Below, one piece after another: positions 56,757 through 64,000 of a DNA stretch of 64,000 nt (its first letter is position 1; every line of letters starts with the position of its first letter). The stretch comes from Mizugakiibacter sediminis. Its GTDB lineage: Bacteria > Pseudomonadota > Gammaproteobacteria > Xanthomonadales > Rhodanobacteraceae. The DNA lies in NCBI RefSeq assembly GCF_000953855.2, contig NZ_DF970160.1, positions 19,862-83,861 of the forward strand, read 5' to 3'. The notes under the pieces are model-generated. The model was given only the letters and a program-made list of their open reading frames with translations. It searched no databases and was not told where the DNA came from. The translations under genes were made by a program, and so were the position numbers.

Positions 56757-56882
56757 GCGGCAAGCGGCGGGTGCGGTTCGCGCGATTATAGGCGCCGCCG
56801 CCGGCGCGCCCGCGTTGCCCGCGGGCGCTTGCATGGCGACAATGGCGCCCCCATCCAGAAAGCCCCCACCGAGGACCGAACC

Positions 56883-57485
56883 ATGCTCGACCCCATCACC
56901 CGCCTCGACGAGGGCGCGACGGCCGAGGCGGCGGAGAAGAAGTCGCCCGACATCGAGCAGCGCCTGTTCAAGGCGCGCACCATCCTGATCTACGGCGGCA
57001 TCAACCAGAAGCTGGCCGAGCGCGTCACCGCGCGGCTGCTGGCGATGCAGGCCGAGAGCGACGCGCCGATCACCATCTTCATCAACAGCCAGGGCGGCCA
57101 CGTCGAATCCGGCGACACGATCTACGACATGATCAAGTTCGTGAAGCCGGAAGTGCGCATCATCGGCACCGGCTGGGTGGCCAGCGCCGGCGCGCTGATC
57201 TACTCCGCCGCGCAGCGCAAGAACCGCTACAGCCTGCCGAACACGCGCTTCATGCTGCACCAGCCGTCCGGCGGCGCCGGCGGCACCGCCAGCGACATCG
57301 AGATCCACGCCCGCGAGATCCTGCGCATGCGCGAGCGTCTCGACCAGATCTTCGCGCGCGAAACCGGCCAGCCGCTGGAGTGCGTCTCCCGCGACACCGA
57401 GCGCGACCACTGGATGACCGCCGCCGAGGCGAAGGAATACGGCCTGGTCGGCAGCATCATCGGCAGCGCCAACGAACTGCCGTGA
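56883..57485 (+). CDS. ClpP-family serine protease
   Basis: A 200-residue Clp protease proteolytic subunit paralogue. The catalytic serine lies in [12 protein letters not shown] (normally QAASMGA), the histidine in [18 protein letters not shown] and the aspartate in [17 protein letters not shown]. All three triad residues are present. The N-terminal stretch [20 protein letters not shown] differs from the main ClpP, so it may be the second type found in some genomes. The ATG follows CGAGGACC. No clpX or clpA neighbours it. Confidence 0.85.
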   Translation: MLDPITRLDEGATAEAAEKKSPDIEQRLFKARTILIYGGINQKLAERVTARLLAMQAESDAPITIFINSQGGHVESGDTIYDMIKFVKPEVRIIGTGWVASAGALIYSAAQRKNRYSLPNTRFMLHQPSGGAGGTASDIEIHAREILRMRERLDQIFARETGQPLECVSRDTERDHWMTAAEAKEYGLVGSIIGSANELP

Positions 57486-57535
57486 CATGACGGCCGCGTC
57501 CGACCCCGGGCGCGGCCGCTCGCTGCGAGCCAGGA

Positions 57536-59650
57536 TTACTTGACCGGCATGCCTGCTGCGGCGCCGCCGTCGACGTCGAGCAGGAACAGCTCGCTGCCGC
57601 CGGTGCCGGCGGACAGGATCATCCCTTCCGACACGCCGAAGCGCATCTTGCGCGGCGCCAGGTTGGCGACGAACACGACGTGGCGGCCGACCAGCTTGTC
57701 CGGCTCGCCGTAGGCGGCGCGGATGCCGGAGAAGATCTGGCGCTTGCCCAGCTCGCCGGCATCCAGTTCGAAGCGCAGCAGCTTGTCCGAGCCTTCGACG
57801 AACTCGCAGGCCAGCACCTTGCCGATGCGCAGGTCGAGCTTGGCGAAGTCGTCGATGCCGATCGTGGCAGGGGCTTCGGCGGCGGACGGCGTAGCGGGCT
57901 TGGCGGTGTCGTTCATCGGCTTCTTCTTGGCTTGCGGAGCCGCGGCAGGCGCGGCGGGTTGCAGCGATTCCTTCGAGGCTTCGACCATGGCTTCGATCTG
58001 CTTGGGGTCGATGCGGGAGAGCAAGTGTTCGTAGGAGCGGATCGACTGCGGCAGGCGACGCACGTCATCGAACGACGTTTCTCGCTCGATGCCGAACAGG
58101 TGTGCCGCACGGGCGGCGAATGCCGGCATGATCGGACGAAGATAAAGGCTCAGCACATAGAAGCACCACAAGCTATCCGAGCAAACCGCCTGCAATGCGC
58201 CGCGTTGCCTCTCGTCCTTCGCCAGCAACCACGGCTTGATGCGATCCCAACGTTGGTTGGCGTAGTCGGCAATGCGCATCGCTTCGCGCACGATTTCGCC
58301 GAAGGCGCCCTCCGCGAACAGCCGTTCCGCCGAGTCGCGGAAGGCACGCGCGGCGAGCACGGCAGGAAAATCTTCCGGCACTTCTGAATACGCGGCCAGC
58401 TTGCCGTCGAAGTACCTGGTGACGAACCCCGCCGCGCGGCTGGCGATATTGACGAACCTGCCCACCAGATCCGCATTGACGCGCGCGGCGAAATCCTCGA
58501 GGTTGAGGTCGAGATCCTCGACGCCGCCCGAGCTCTTGGCGGCGAAGTAGTAGCGGAGGAATTCCGGATTCAATCCCGCGTCGAGGTAGGTGCGCGCCTG
58601 GATGAAGGTGCCGCGCGACTTCGACATCTTCGCGCCGTTCACCGTCAGGTAGCCGTTGACGTGCAGGGCGGTCGGCACGCGGTGGCCGGAACCGTGCAGC
58701 ATCGCCGGCCAGAACAGGCCGTGGAAGTTGGTGATGTCCTTGCCGATGAAATGGTGCAGCTCGGTGTCGCTGCCCTCGCGCAGGAACTCGTCGAAGCTGG
58801 CGGACGAAAGCCCGCGCCGCTTGCCTTCGTCGCTTTCGCACAGCGCCTTGAAGCTGGCGAGATAGCCGATCGGCGCGTCCAGCCAGACGTAGAAGAATTT
58901 GTCGGTCGTGTCCGGGATCGGGAAGCCGAAGTAGGGCGCGTCGCGCGAGATGTCCCAGTCGCGCAGGCCGCCGTCCAGCCATTCGCGCAGCTTGGCCGCG
59001 ACGCCCGGATGGGCGACGGCTCCGCCGGTCTTGCGGCCTTCCAGCCATTCGCGCAGCAGCCCCTCGAACTTCGGCAGCTCGAAGAAGTAGTGCTCGGAAT
59101 CGCGCAGCTCGGGCGCGGCGCCCGACACCACCGAGTAGGGGTTGATCAGGTCGGTCGGCGCGTAGGCCTTGCCGCAGACCTCGCAGTTGTCGCCGTACTG
59201 GTCGGGCGAGCCGCAGTTGGGGCAGGTGCCCTTGATGTAGCGGTCCGGCAGGAACATCTGCCGCACCGGATCGTACATCTGCCGGATGGTGCGCTTGGCG
59301 ATGTAGCCGCCCTCGCGCAGCGCCAGGTAGATCTTTGTCGCCAGCTCGCGGTTCTCGGCGCTGTGCGTGCTGTGGTACCAGTCGAAGTCGACGCCGAACG
59401 CGGCGAAGTCGCGCTCGTGGCTGACCTGGATCTCGCGGATGAAGTCCTCGGGCGCGACGCCGGCCTTCTCGGCGGCGAGCATGATCGGCGTGCCGTGCGC
59501 GTCGTCGGCGCAGACGAAATGCGTCTCGCGGCCCATCATGCGCCGCGCGCGCACCCAGATGTCGGCCTGGATGTAGCCCACCAGATGGCCGAGGTGCAGA
59601 TGGCCGTTGGCGTAGGGCAGGGCGCAGGTGACGAGGGCGCGGCGGCTCAT
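57536..59650 (-). CDS. metG: Methionyl-tRNA synthetase
   Basis: Charges tRNA(Met). The 704-residue protein has the HIGH-like YANGHLHLGHL near 13-23, a zinc knuckle at Cys143, 146, 156 and 159, the KMSKS loop in GAKMSKSRGTF near 340, and a C-terminal tRNA-binding domain (about 600-704) with GKVLACEFVEGSDKL. A Lys/Ala/Pro linker precedes that domain. The stretch 57850-58480 is visibly poorer in GC and has freer codon use than the rest of the gene. Confidence 0.97.
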   Translation of the reverse strand: MSRRALVTCALPYANGHLHLGHLVGYIQADIWVRARRMMGRETHFVCADDAHGTPIMLAAEKAGVAPEDFIREIQVSHERDFAAFGVDFDWYHSTHSAENRELATKIYLALREGGYIAKRTIRQMYDPVRQMFLPDRYIKGTCPNCGSPDQYGDNCEVCGKAYAPTDLINPYSVVSGAAPELRDSEHYFFELPKFEGLLREWLEGRKTGGAVAHPGVAAKLREWLDGGLRDWDISRDAPYFGFPIPDTTDKFFYVWLDAPIGYLASFKALCESDEGKRRGLSSASFDEFLREGSDTELHHFIGKDITNFHGLFWPAMLHGSGHRVPTALHVNGYLTVNGAKMSKSRGTFIQARTYLDAGLNPEFLRYYFAAKSSGGVEDLDLNLEDFAARVNADLVGRFVNIASRAAGFVTRYFDGKLAAYSEVPEDFPAVLAARAFRDSAERLFAEGAFGEIVREAMRIADYANQRWDRIKPWLLAKDERQRGALQAVCSDSLWCFYVLSLYLRPIMPAFAARAAHLFGIERETSFDDVRRLPQSIRSYEHLLSRIDPKQIEAMVEASKESLQPAAPAAAPQAKKKPMNDTAKPATPSAAEAPATIGIDDFAKLDLRIGKVLACEFVEGSDKLLRFELDAGELGKRQIFSGIRAAYGEPDKLVGRHVVFVANLAPRKMRFGVSEGMILSAGTGGSELFLLDVDGGAAAGMPVK

Positions 59651-59749
59651 GCGGGCTCCGGTACGGCGACGAATCGCGGATTATCGCATGGCGCGGCGCG
59701 GGGCATGCGGGGAGCGGACCCGGGGACGGCGGCGGCAGTCCCACGCTCC

Positions 59750-59877
59750 CGCCATTCCGGCGCAAGCCGGAATCCGGTGAAGCGCGTCGCGCGAAGCGCG
59801 CGAAACGGGCTTTGTGCGCTACGCGCGGTGTTTCGACCGGATTCCGGCTTGCGCGGAACGACGAGGGGCGTTGCGCC
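59750..59877. repeat. REP-like inverted pair upstream of metG
   Basis: Palindromic units at about 59750-59776 (CCATTCCGGCGCAAGCCGG) and 59836-59877 (CCGGATTCCGGCTTGCGCGG, then GGGGCGTTGCGCC) face each other, with CTACGCGCGGTGTTTC between. This is the same composite as at 40264-40390, including the middle motif and tail. Confidence 0.8.
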
Positions 59878-59894
59878 GATCCCGAGCCCCGCCG

Positions 59895-60341
59895 TTACCG
59901 CTCCCGCTCCCAGATCTGCGTGCGGCCCAGCAGCGAGAAGCCGATGAAGCCGCGCACCTTCAGCTTGGTGCCGCCGTCGATCAGGGCGATCTTGCAGCCG
60001 TAGGTCTTGCCGTTCTTCGGGTCGAGGATGTGGCCGCCGTCCCAGACGTCGTCGTCGCGGCGCATGTCCCACATGATGGTCATGCCTTCGACCGGCTTGT
60101 TGTGGCGCGCGCCCTCGCACTTGTCGCAGATGGGGTGCGGACCCTGGTCGGACTGCAGCACCTGCAGCACCTTGCCCTCCAGCACGCCGTTGTGTTCGGT
60201 GATCTCGACCAGCGACTTCGGCTTGCCGGTGACGTCGTCGATGGTCTTCCACACGCCGACCGGCGAATCGTTGGCGGCGAACGCGTAACCGGCGACGACG
60301 AGACAGACCGCGGCGAACCCGCCGCGTAGCAGCTTGCGCAT
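59895..60341 (-). CDS. DUF2147 family secreted protein
   Basis: A 148-residue protein with a signal peptide (1-22, ending AFA) and a DUF2147 domain. Visible features are DSPVGVWKTIDDVTGKPKSLVEI near 24-46, CDKCEGARHNKPVEGM with a CxxC pair, and FIGFSLLGRTQIW. Function is unknown; it is probably periplasmic or outer-membrane-facing. GGGAGG before the ATG sets the start; the frame is open 20 codons upstream. Confidence 0.82.
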   Translation of the reverse strand: MRKLLRGGFAAVCLVVAGYAFAANDSPVGVWKTIDDVTGKPKSLVEITEHNGVLEGKVLQVLQSDQGPHPICDKCEGARHNKPVEGMTIMWDMRRDDDVWDGGHILDPKNGKTYGCKIALIDGGTKLKVRGFIGFSLLGRTQIWERER

Positions 60342-60474
60342 GACCTCCCCTCCCATACGGTGGCGCACGTCGAGCCTGCCGCCGCGCGCGATGGGCGTCA
60401 AGCCTGACCCCGGTCAGGGCGCGGCGCGCGCGCCGCTGCTGGCATAATGCGGGGTTGCGACAGGAGTACGACGC

Positions 60475-61566
60475 ATGGCGCAGGTGAACGAGGCACGGGT
60501 CCGCGAGCTGCTGGCCGGGGTGGTCGATCCCCACACCGGGCAGGACCTGGTGGCGATGGGCGCGGTGCGCGCGATCGGCGTGGACGGCGCGCGCGTGTCC
60601 GTGGACCTGCTGCTCGGCTACCCGGCGCGCAGCGTGCACGCGGCGCTGGCCGCGCAGGCGAAGGCGGCGCTGGAGGCCGATCCGGCGATCGAGGCGGCCA
60701 GCGTGTCGGTCGGCTCGCGCGTGCAGGCGCACAAGGTGCAGGGCAAGCTGGCGCCGATGCCCGGCATCAAGAACATCATCGCCGTGGCCTCGGGCAAGGG
60801 CGGCGTCGGCAAGTCGACGGTGGCCGCCAACCTGGCGCTGGCGCTGGCCGCCGAGGGCGCGTCGGTGGGCGTGATGGACGCCGACATCTACGGCCCCAGC
60901 CAGCCGCGCATGCTCGGCGTCGAAGGCAAGCCGACCTCGCCGGACGGCAAGAGCATCGAGCCGATGCGCAACCACGGCCTGCAGGTGATGTCGATCGGCT
61001 TCATGGTCGGCGAGGACACGCCGATGATCTGGCGCGGGCCGATGGTCACGCAGGCGCTGACCCAGCTCCTGAACGACACCCGCTGGCAGGACCTCGACTA
61101 CCTGGTGATCGACCTGCCGCCGGGCACCGGCGACATCCACCTGACGCTGTGCCAGCGCGTGCCGGTCTCCGGCGCGGTGATCGTCACCACGCCGCAGGAC
61201 ATCGCCCTGCTGGACGCGAAGAAGGCGCTGAAGATGTTCGAGAAGGTGGAGGTGCCGGTGCTCGGCATCGTCGAGAACATGTCCACCCACGTCTGCTCGA
61301 ATTGCGGCCACGAGGAGCACGTGTTCGGCGCCGGCGGCGGCGAGCGCATGGCCGCGCAGTACGGCGTGCCGCTGCTGGGTTCGCTGCCGCTGGACATCCG
61401 CATCCGCGAGCAGGCCGACGGCGGCACGCCGACGGTGGCGGCGATGCCCGCATCCGACCTCGCCGCGCGCTACCGCGAGATCGCCCGCAGGACCGCCGCG
61501 CAGTTGTCCCTGCAGGCGCGCAACAAGGCGATCCAGTTCCCCAAGATCGTCATCGCCAACACCTAG
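60475..61566 (+). CDS. apbC: Iron-sulfur cluster carrier protein ApbC/Mrp
   Basis: P-loop ATPase that carries Fe-S clusters to apoproteins. The 363 residues have an N-terminal MIP18-like domain (about 5-85), the deviant Walker [17 protein letters not shown] near 105-120, [10 protein letters not shown], and the cluster-binding CxxC in [13 protein letters not shown]. The length and order of motifs match Mrp/ApbC. The ATG is preceded by CAGGAGTACGACGC. Confidence 0.95.
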   Translation: MAQVNEARVRELLAGVVDPHTGQDLVAMGAVRAIGVDGARVSVDLLLGYPARSVHAALAAQAKAALEADPAIEAASVSVGSRVQAHKVQGKLAPMPGIKNIIAVASGKGGVGKSTVAANLALALAAEGASVGVMDADIYGPSQPRMLGVEGKPTSPDGKSIEPMRNHGLQVMSIGFMVGEDTPMIWRGPMVTQALTQLLNDTRWQDLDYLVIDLPPGTGDIHLTLCQRVPVSGAVIVTTPQDIALLDAKKALKMFEKVEVPVLGIVENMSTHVCSNCGHEEHVFGAGGGERMAAQYGVPLLGSLPLDIRIREQADGGTPTVAAMPASDLAARYREIARRTAAQLSLQARNKAIQFPKIVIANT

Positions 61567-61650
61567 GACGGGTCGTGGCCCGCCGTCGCGCCGGCCGGTT
61601 TCGCCGTCGCTGCGACGCACGGACCCGGGCAGGAGCAAGCCGGCGCGGAG

Positions 61651-61674
61651 ATGGCGGGCCGAGGCCCGCCCTAC
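61651..61674. repeat. Short GC hairpin between apbC and dcd
   Basis: A perfect 8-bp stem GGCGGGCC/GGCCCGCC with CTACC on one side is a common dispersed intergenic hairpin form. It sits 85 bases after the apbC stop. Confidence 0.6.
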
Positions 61675-61772
61675 CAAAGCCGCGCGGGTTTGCGCCACAA
61701 TCGCCGGCGGCCGCTCGCGGCCGTTCCCCCCCGAAAGCCACCGCCGGCGGCCGCGGCCGCCCCAGAGGGCGC

Positions 61773-62339
61773 ATGAGCATCAAATCCGACAAGTGGATCC
61801 GCCGCATGGCGGAGCAGCACGGCATGATCGAGCCGTTCGAGCCCGGCCAGGTCCGGCACAACGGCGGCGACAAGCTGATCTCGTACGGCACGTCCAGCTA
61901 CGGCTACGACGTGCGCTGCGCCGACGAGTTCAAGGTGTTCACCAACATCAACGCCACCATCGTCGATCCCAAGGCGTTCGACAGCCGCAGCTTCGTCGAC
62001 GTGAAGTCGGACGTGTGCATCATCCCGCCCAACTCGTTCGCGCTGGCCCGCACCGTCGAGTATTTCCGCATCCCGCGCAAGGTGCTGACGATCTGCCTCG
62101 GCAAGAGCACCTACGCGCGCTGCGGCATCATCGTCAACGTGACCCCGCTGGAGCCCGAGTGGGAAGGCCACGTGACGCTGGAGTTCTCCAACACCACGCC
62201 GCTGCCGGCGAAGATCTACGCCAACGAGGGCGTGGCGCAGATGCTGTTCCTCGAGTCCGACGAGGAGTGCGAGGTGAGCTACAAGGACCGCGGCGGCAAG
62301 TACATGGGCCAGCGCGGCGTGACCCTGCCGCGTACCTGA
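61773..62339 (+). CDS. dcd: dCTP deaminase
   Basis: Deaminates dCTP to dUTP for dTTP synthesis. The 188-residue homotrimer subunit has [12 protein letters not shown] near 37-48, [20 protein letters not shown] near 110-129 and the catalytic Glu in [13 protein letters not shown] near 133-145. The ATG at 61773 has AGAGGGC before it. Length equals the bacterial norm (188-193). Confidence 0.97.
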   Translation: MSIKSDKWIRRMAEQHGMIEPFEPGQVRHNGGDKLISYGTSSYGYDVRCADEFKVFTNINATIVDPKAFDSRSFVDVKSDVCIIPPNSFALARTVEYFRIPRKVLTICLGKSTYARCGIIVNVTPLEPEWEGHVTLEFSNTTPLPAKIYANEGVAQMLFLESDEECEVSYKDRGGKYMGQRGVTLPRT

Positions 62340-62466
62340 ACGGGCGCGCGGCGCGCTGCGCATCGCCGGCGCGCGCATGTACACTGCGGGTTTTCGCGGC
62401 CGGGCCGGCCCCGGCCGGCGCCCGCCGCGGGCGATCCGAAGCATCCAGAGGCAGGAGCAATCCGCG

Positions 62467-62877
62467 ATGAAGTCCCTGAACCGCATCCTCCGTCCGTTCG
62501 CCGCCGCCGTCGCCTGCGGCCTGCTGCTGGCGCTCGCGGCTTGCGGCCCGATCCGCCGCGGCGGCAAGGAAACCGTGGACGTGCCCGCGCATTACGACAT
62601 GGTGATCGCGGTCGCCAAGGACAACCAGTTCAACCTCGATGGCGCGATCCTCAACATCGACGACCTGATCGGCCACTTCCGCTACCTGGAAGACCAGAAG
62701 CAGCTGCCGAAGACCGTGCTGCTGAAGGACGGCGAGGACGCCAAGGTGAAGGACGCGCAGATCAACGCCTTCGCCAGCCTGCAGGTCACCTTCGGCTTCA
62801 CCGGCTACATCGAGCACAAGGGCAGGCTGACGCTGCTGAAGGCGGTGGCGAGCCCCGAGGACGAAAAGCGGAAGTGA
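62467..62877 (+). CDS. Lipoprotein with an ExbD-like periplasmic segment
   Basis: A 136-residue predicted lipoprotein. The signal ends in a lipobox LAAC near residue 25, followed by GPIRRGGKETVDVPAHYDM. The middle and C-terminus (VIAVAKDNQFNLDGAILN, then LKDGEDAKVKDAQINAFASL and a final beta strand) have the pattern of ExbD/TolR periplasmic domains. I see no transmembrane helix with the ExbD aspartate. Function is unknown. AGGAG lies 9 bases before the ATG. It is unlinked to a tonB system here. Confidence 0.6.
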   Translation: MKSLNRILRPFAAAVACGLLLALAACGPIRRGGKETVDVPAHYDMVIAVAKDNQFNLDGAILNIDDLIGHFRYLEDQKQLPKTVLLKDGEDAKVKDAQINAFASLQVTFGFTGYIEHKGRLTLLKAVASPEDEKRK

Positions 62878-62987
62878 GTGCGGTGGGGCGGGAAATGCGG
62901 GAGTGAAGCCGGCCGCGGCGACCGTCGCCGACGTTTCCCGCTCTTTCTTTCCTCCCGCTCCTCACCCTCGAGCGCTCGCGCTCTTTC

Positions 62988-63644
62988 CTACGCCGTGGCG
63001 CCGGCCGCGATGCGCGCGTCCTCGCGCGTGGTCAGCGCCACGCGCACCAGCAGGCGCAGCGCGCGCAGCACGTCCTCGCGCGCCATGCTCGGCGCGTCCC
63101 GGTGGCGCACCGCCTGTTCCGGCAGATAGGGGATGTGCACGAAGCCGGCGCGCACGCCGCGCCGGCGCGCGGTCTGGTGCATCAGGCCGTAGAACACGTG
63201 ATTGCAGACGTAGGTGCCGGCGGTCTGCGAGATCTCCGCGGGGATGCCCGCGCGCTGCAGCGCGGCCAGCATGGCCTTGATCGGCAGCGTGCTGAAGTAC
63301 GCCGTCGGCCCGTCCGCGACGATCGGCCGGTCCACCGGCTGCAACCCTGCGTTGTCGGGGATGCGCGCGTCGTCGACGTTGATCGCCACGCGCTCGATGG
63401 AAATGCGTGAGCGCCCGCCGGCCTGGCCCACCGCCAGCACCAGCGCGGGCCGGTGCGCGGCGATCGCGCGGCGCAGCTCGACGAGCGAACGGCCGAACTC
63501 GGTGGGCAGTTGCGCGGCGGCCACGCGATGACCCGCGATGCGCGCGCCATGCAGCGCATGCACCGTCTCCCACGAGGGATTGAGCGGCTCGCCGTCGAAC
63601 GGATCGAAGCCGGTCAGCAGCACGCAGGGCAAGCGCTTCGTCAT
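62988..63644 (-). CDS. pcp: Pyroglutamyl-peptidase I
   Basis: Cysteine peptidase removing N-terminal pyroglutamate. The 218 residues have [18 protein letters not shown] near 8-25, the catalytic Glu in RVAIN-preceding ISIERVAIN, the catalytic Cys in [16 protein letters not shown] and the catalytic His in [10 protein letters not shown]. All three are present. It overlaps the upstream DUF979 gene by 4 bases; pcp with DUF969/DUF979 is a known bacterial arrangement. Confidence 0.93.
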   Translation of the reverse strand: MTKRLPCVLLTGFDPFDGEPLNPSWETVHALHGARIAGHRVAAAQLPTEFGRSLVELRRAIAAHRPALVLAVGQAGGRSRISIERVAINVDDARIPDNAGLQPVDRPIVADGPTAYFSTLPIKAMLAALQRAGIPAEISQTAGTYVCNHVFYGLMHQTARRRGVRAGFVHIPYLPEQAVRHRDAPSMAREDVLRALRLLVRVALTTREDARIAAGATA

Positions 63645-64000
63645 CGGAACACCAGCAGGTACATCAGGGCCAGGTTGACCGCCAGCAGCGCCAGCGCGGT
63701 CGGCACCTGCATGCGGATCACGCCGTGCTGGTCGTCCAGTTGGAGCAGCGCGGCGGGGACGATGTTGAAATTGGCGGCCATCGGCGTCAGCAGCGTGCCG
63801 CAGTAGCCGGTCAGCATGCCGAGCGCGCCCAGCGCCGCGGGGTTGGCGCCGTGGCGGCCGATCAGCAGCGGCAGGCCGATGCCGGCGGTCAGCACCGGGA
63901 ACGCGGCGAAGGCGTTGCCCATGATCGCGGTGAACAGCACCATGCCGAGGCCGTAGGCGAGCACGCAGGCGAGCCGGCTGTCGACCGGGATCGCGGCGGC
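63641..64000 (-). CDS. DUF979 family membrane protein (partial, continues beyond the window)
   Basis: The C-terminal 119 residues visible here have hydrophobic helices and the DUF979 stretches [52 protein letters not shown] and [12 protein letters not shown]. The frame is open to the window edge, so the gene starts outside. DUF979 proteins pair with DUF969 as probable two-part carriers, often next to pcp as here, suggesting a role in taking up pyroglutamate or peptides. Confidence 0.85.
   Translation of the reverse strand, partial: AAAIPVDSRLACVLAYGLGMVLFTAIMGNAFAAFPVLTAGIGLPLLIGRHGANPAALGALGMLTGYCGTLLTPMAANFNIVPAALLQLDDQHGVIRMQVPTALALLAVNLALMYLLVFR

Overview
The window is a dense, very GC-rich stretch (about 70% by eye) of a gammaproteobacterial chromosome. 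The linkage miaA-hfq-hflX-hflK-hflC-DUF2065-purA, the rnr-rlmB pair, an rnfABCDGE set with nth, and the repeat types (REP-like pairs, short GC-rich hairpins) fit the Lysobacterales (Xanthomonadales). I cannot name the genus. Nothing indicates a phage, plasmid or complete insertion sequence; this is core chromosome with small accessory islets.

Layout. 1-8.5 kb: a GlsB/YeaQ-type membrane protein, an aspartate-type aminotransferase, malate dehydrogenase, and the methylcitrate-cycle genes prpE, prpB and prpC, with a dicarboxylate/amino-acid symporter between them. 8.6-16.6 kb: an accessory block separating prpC from prpD. It holds an outer-membrane protein, fadH behind a PsrA-like operator, an MDR oxidoreductase, an aldo/keto reductase remnant, a TerC-family exporter under a yybP-ykoY manganese riboswitch, an extradiol-type dioxygenase, a GST and a LysR regulator. 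16.6-25.8 kb: prpD, an OmpA-family porin, an OsmC protein, a pseudouridine synthase, YbaK, tdh-kbl (threonine breakdown) and a membrane GGDEF-EAL protein with a ruined GGDEF site. 26-32.8 kb: miaA, hfq, hflX (probable CTG start), hflKC, DUF2065 and purA; the purA start region is partly duplicated around a hairpin-rich insert. 33-38.2 kb: a GAF-GGDEF cyclase, tRNA-Leu(CAG), rnr, rlmB and a small membrane protein.

38.3-44.3 kb: cysK and the phosphate system pstSCAB-phoU, with a Pho box before pstS and a REP-like pair between pstB and phoU. 44.6-50.5 kb: an AhpD-like protein, then a leftward operon encoding a copper-related RiPP system. This comprises an HvfA-type precursor with six EGxCG motifs, the DUF692 (MNIO) enzyme HvfB, the DUF2063 partner HvfC, a DoxX protein, an unknown anchored protein and RNase T. 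Divergent from it is an OprO/P-like porin preceded by a Pho-box array. 50.6-56.8 kb: nth and the rnf genes, interrupted by an oppositely oriented DUF3175 gene. 56.9-64 kb: a ClpP paralogue, metG, DUF2147, apbC, dcd, a lipoprotein, pcp and the end of a DUF979 gene that leaves the window.

How it works together: propionyl-CoA is handled by prpEBCD, phosphate starvation probably drives both pst and the porin through PhoB, manganese controls the TerC exporter, and the hvf operon is the most interesting accessory system. It makes a multi-cysteine precursor whose last four motifs (EGHCG and three EGSCG, on tandem repeats) depart from the first two EGKCG motifs.
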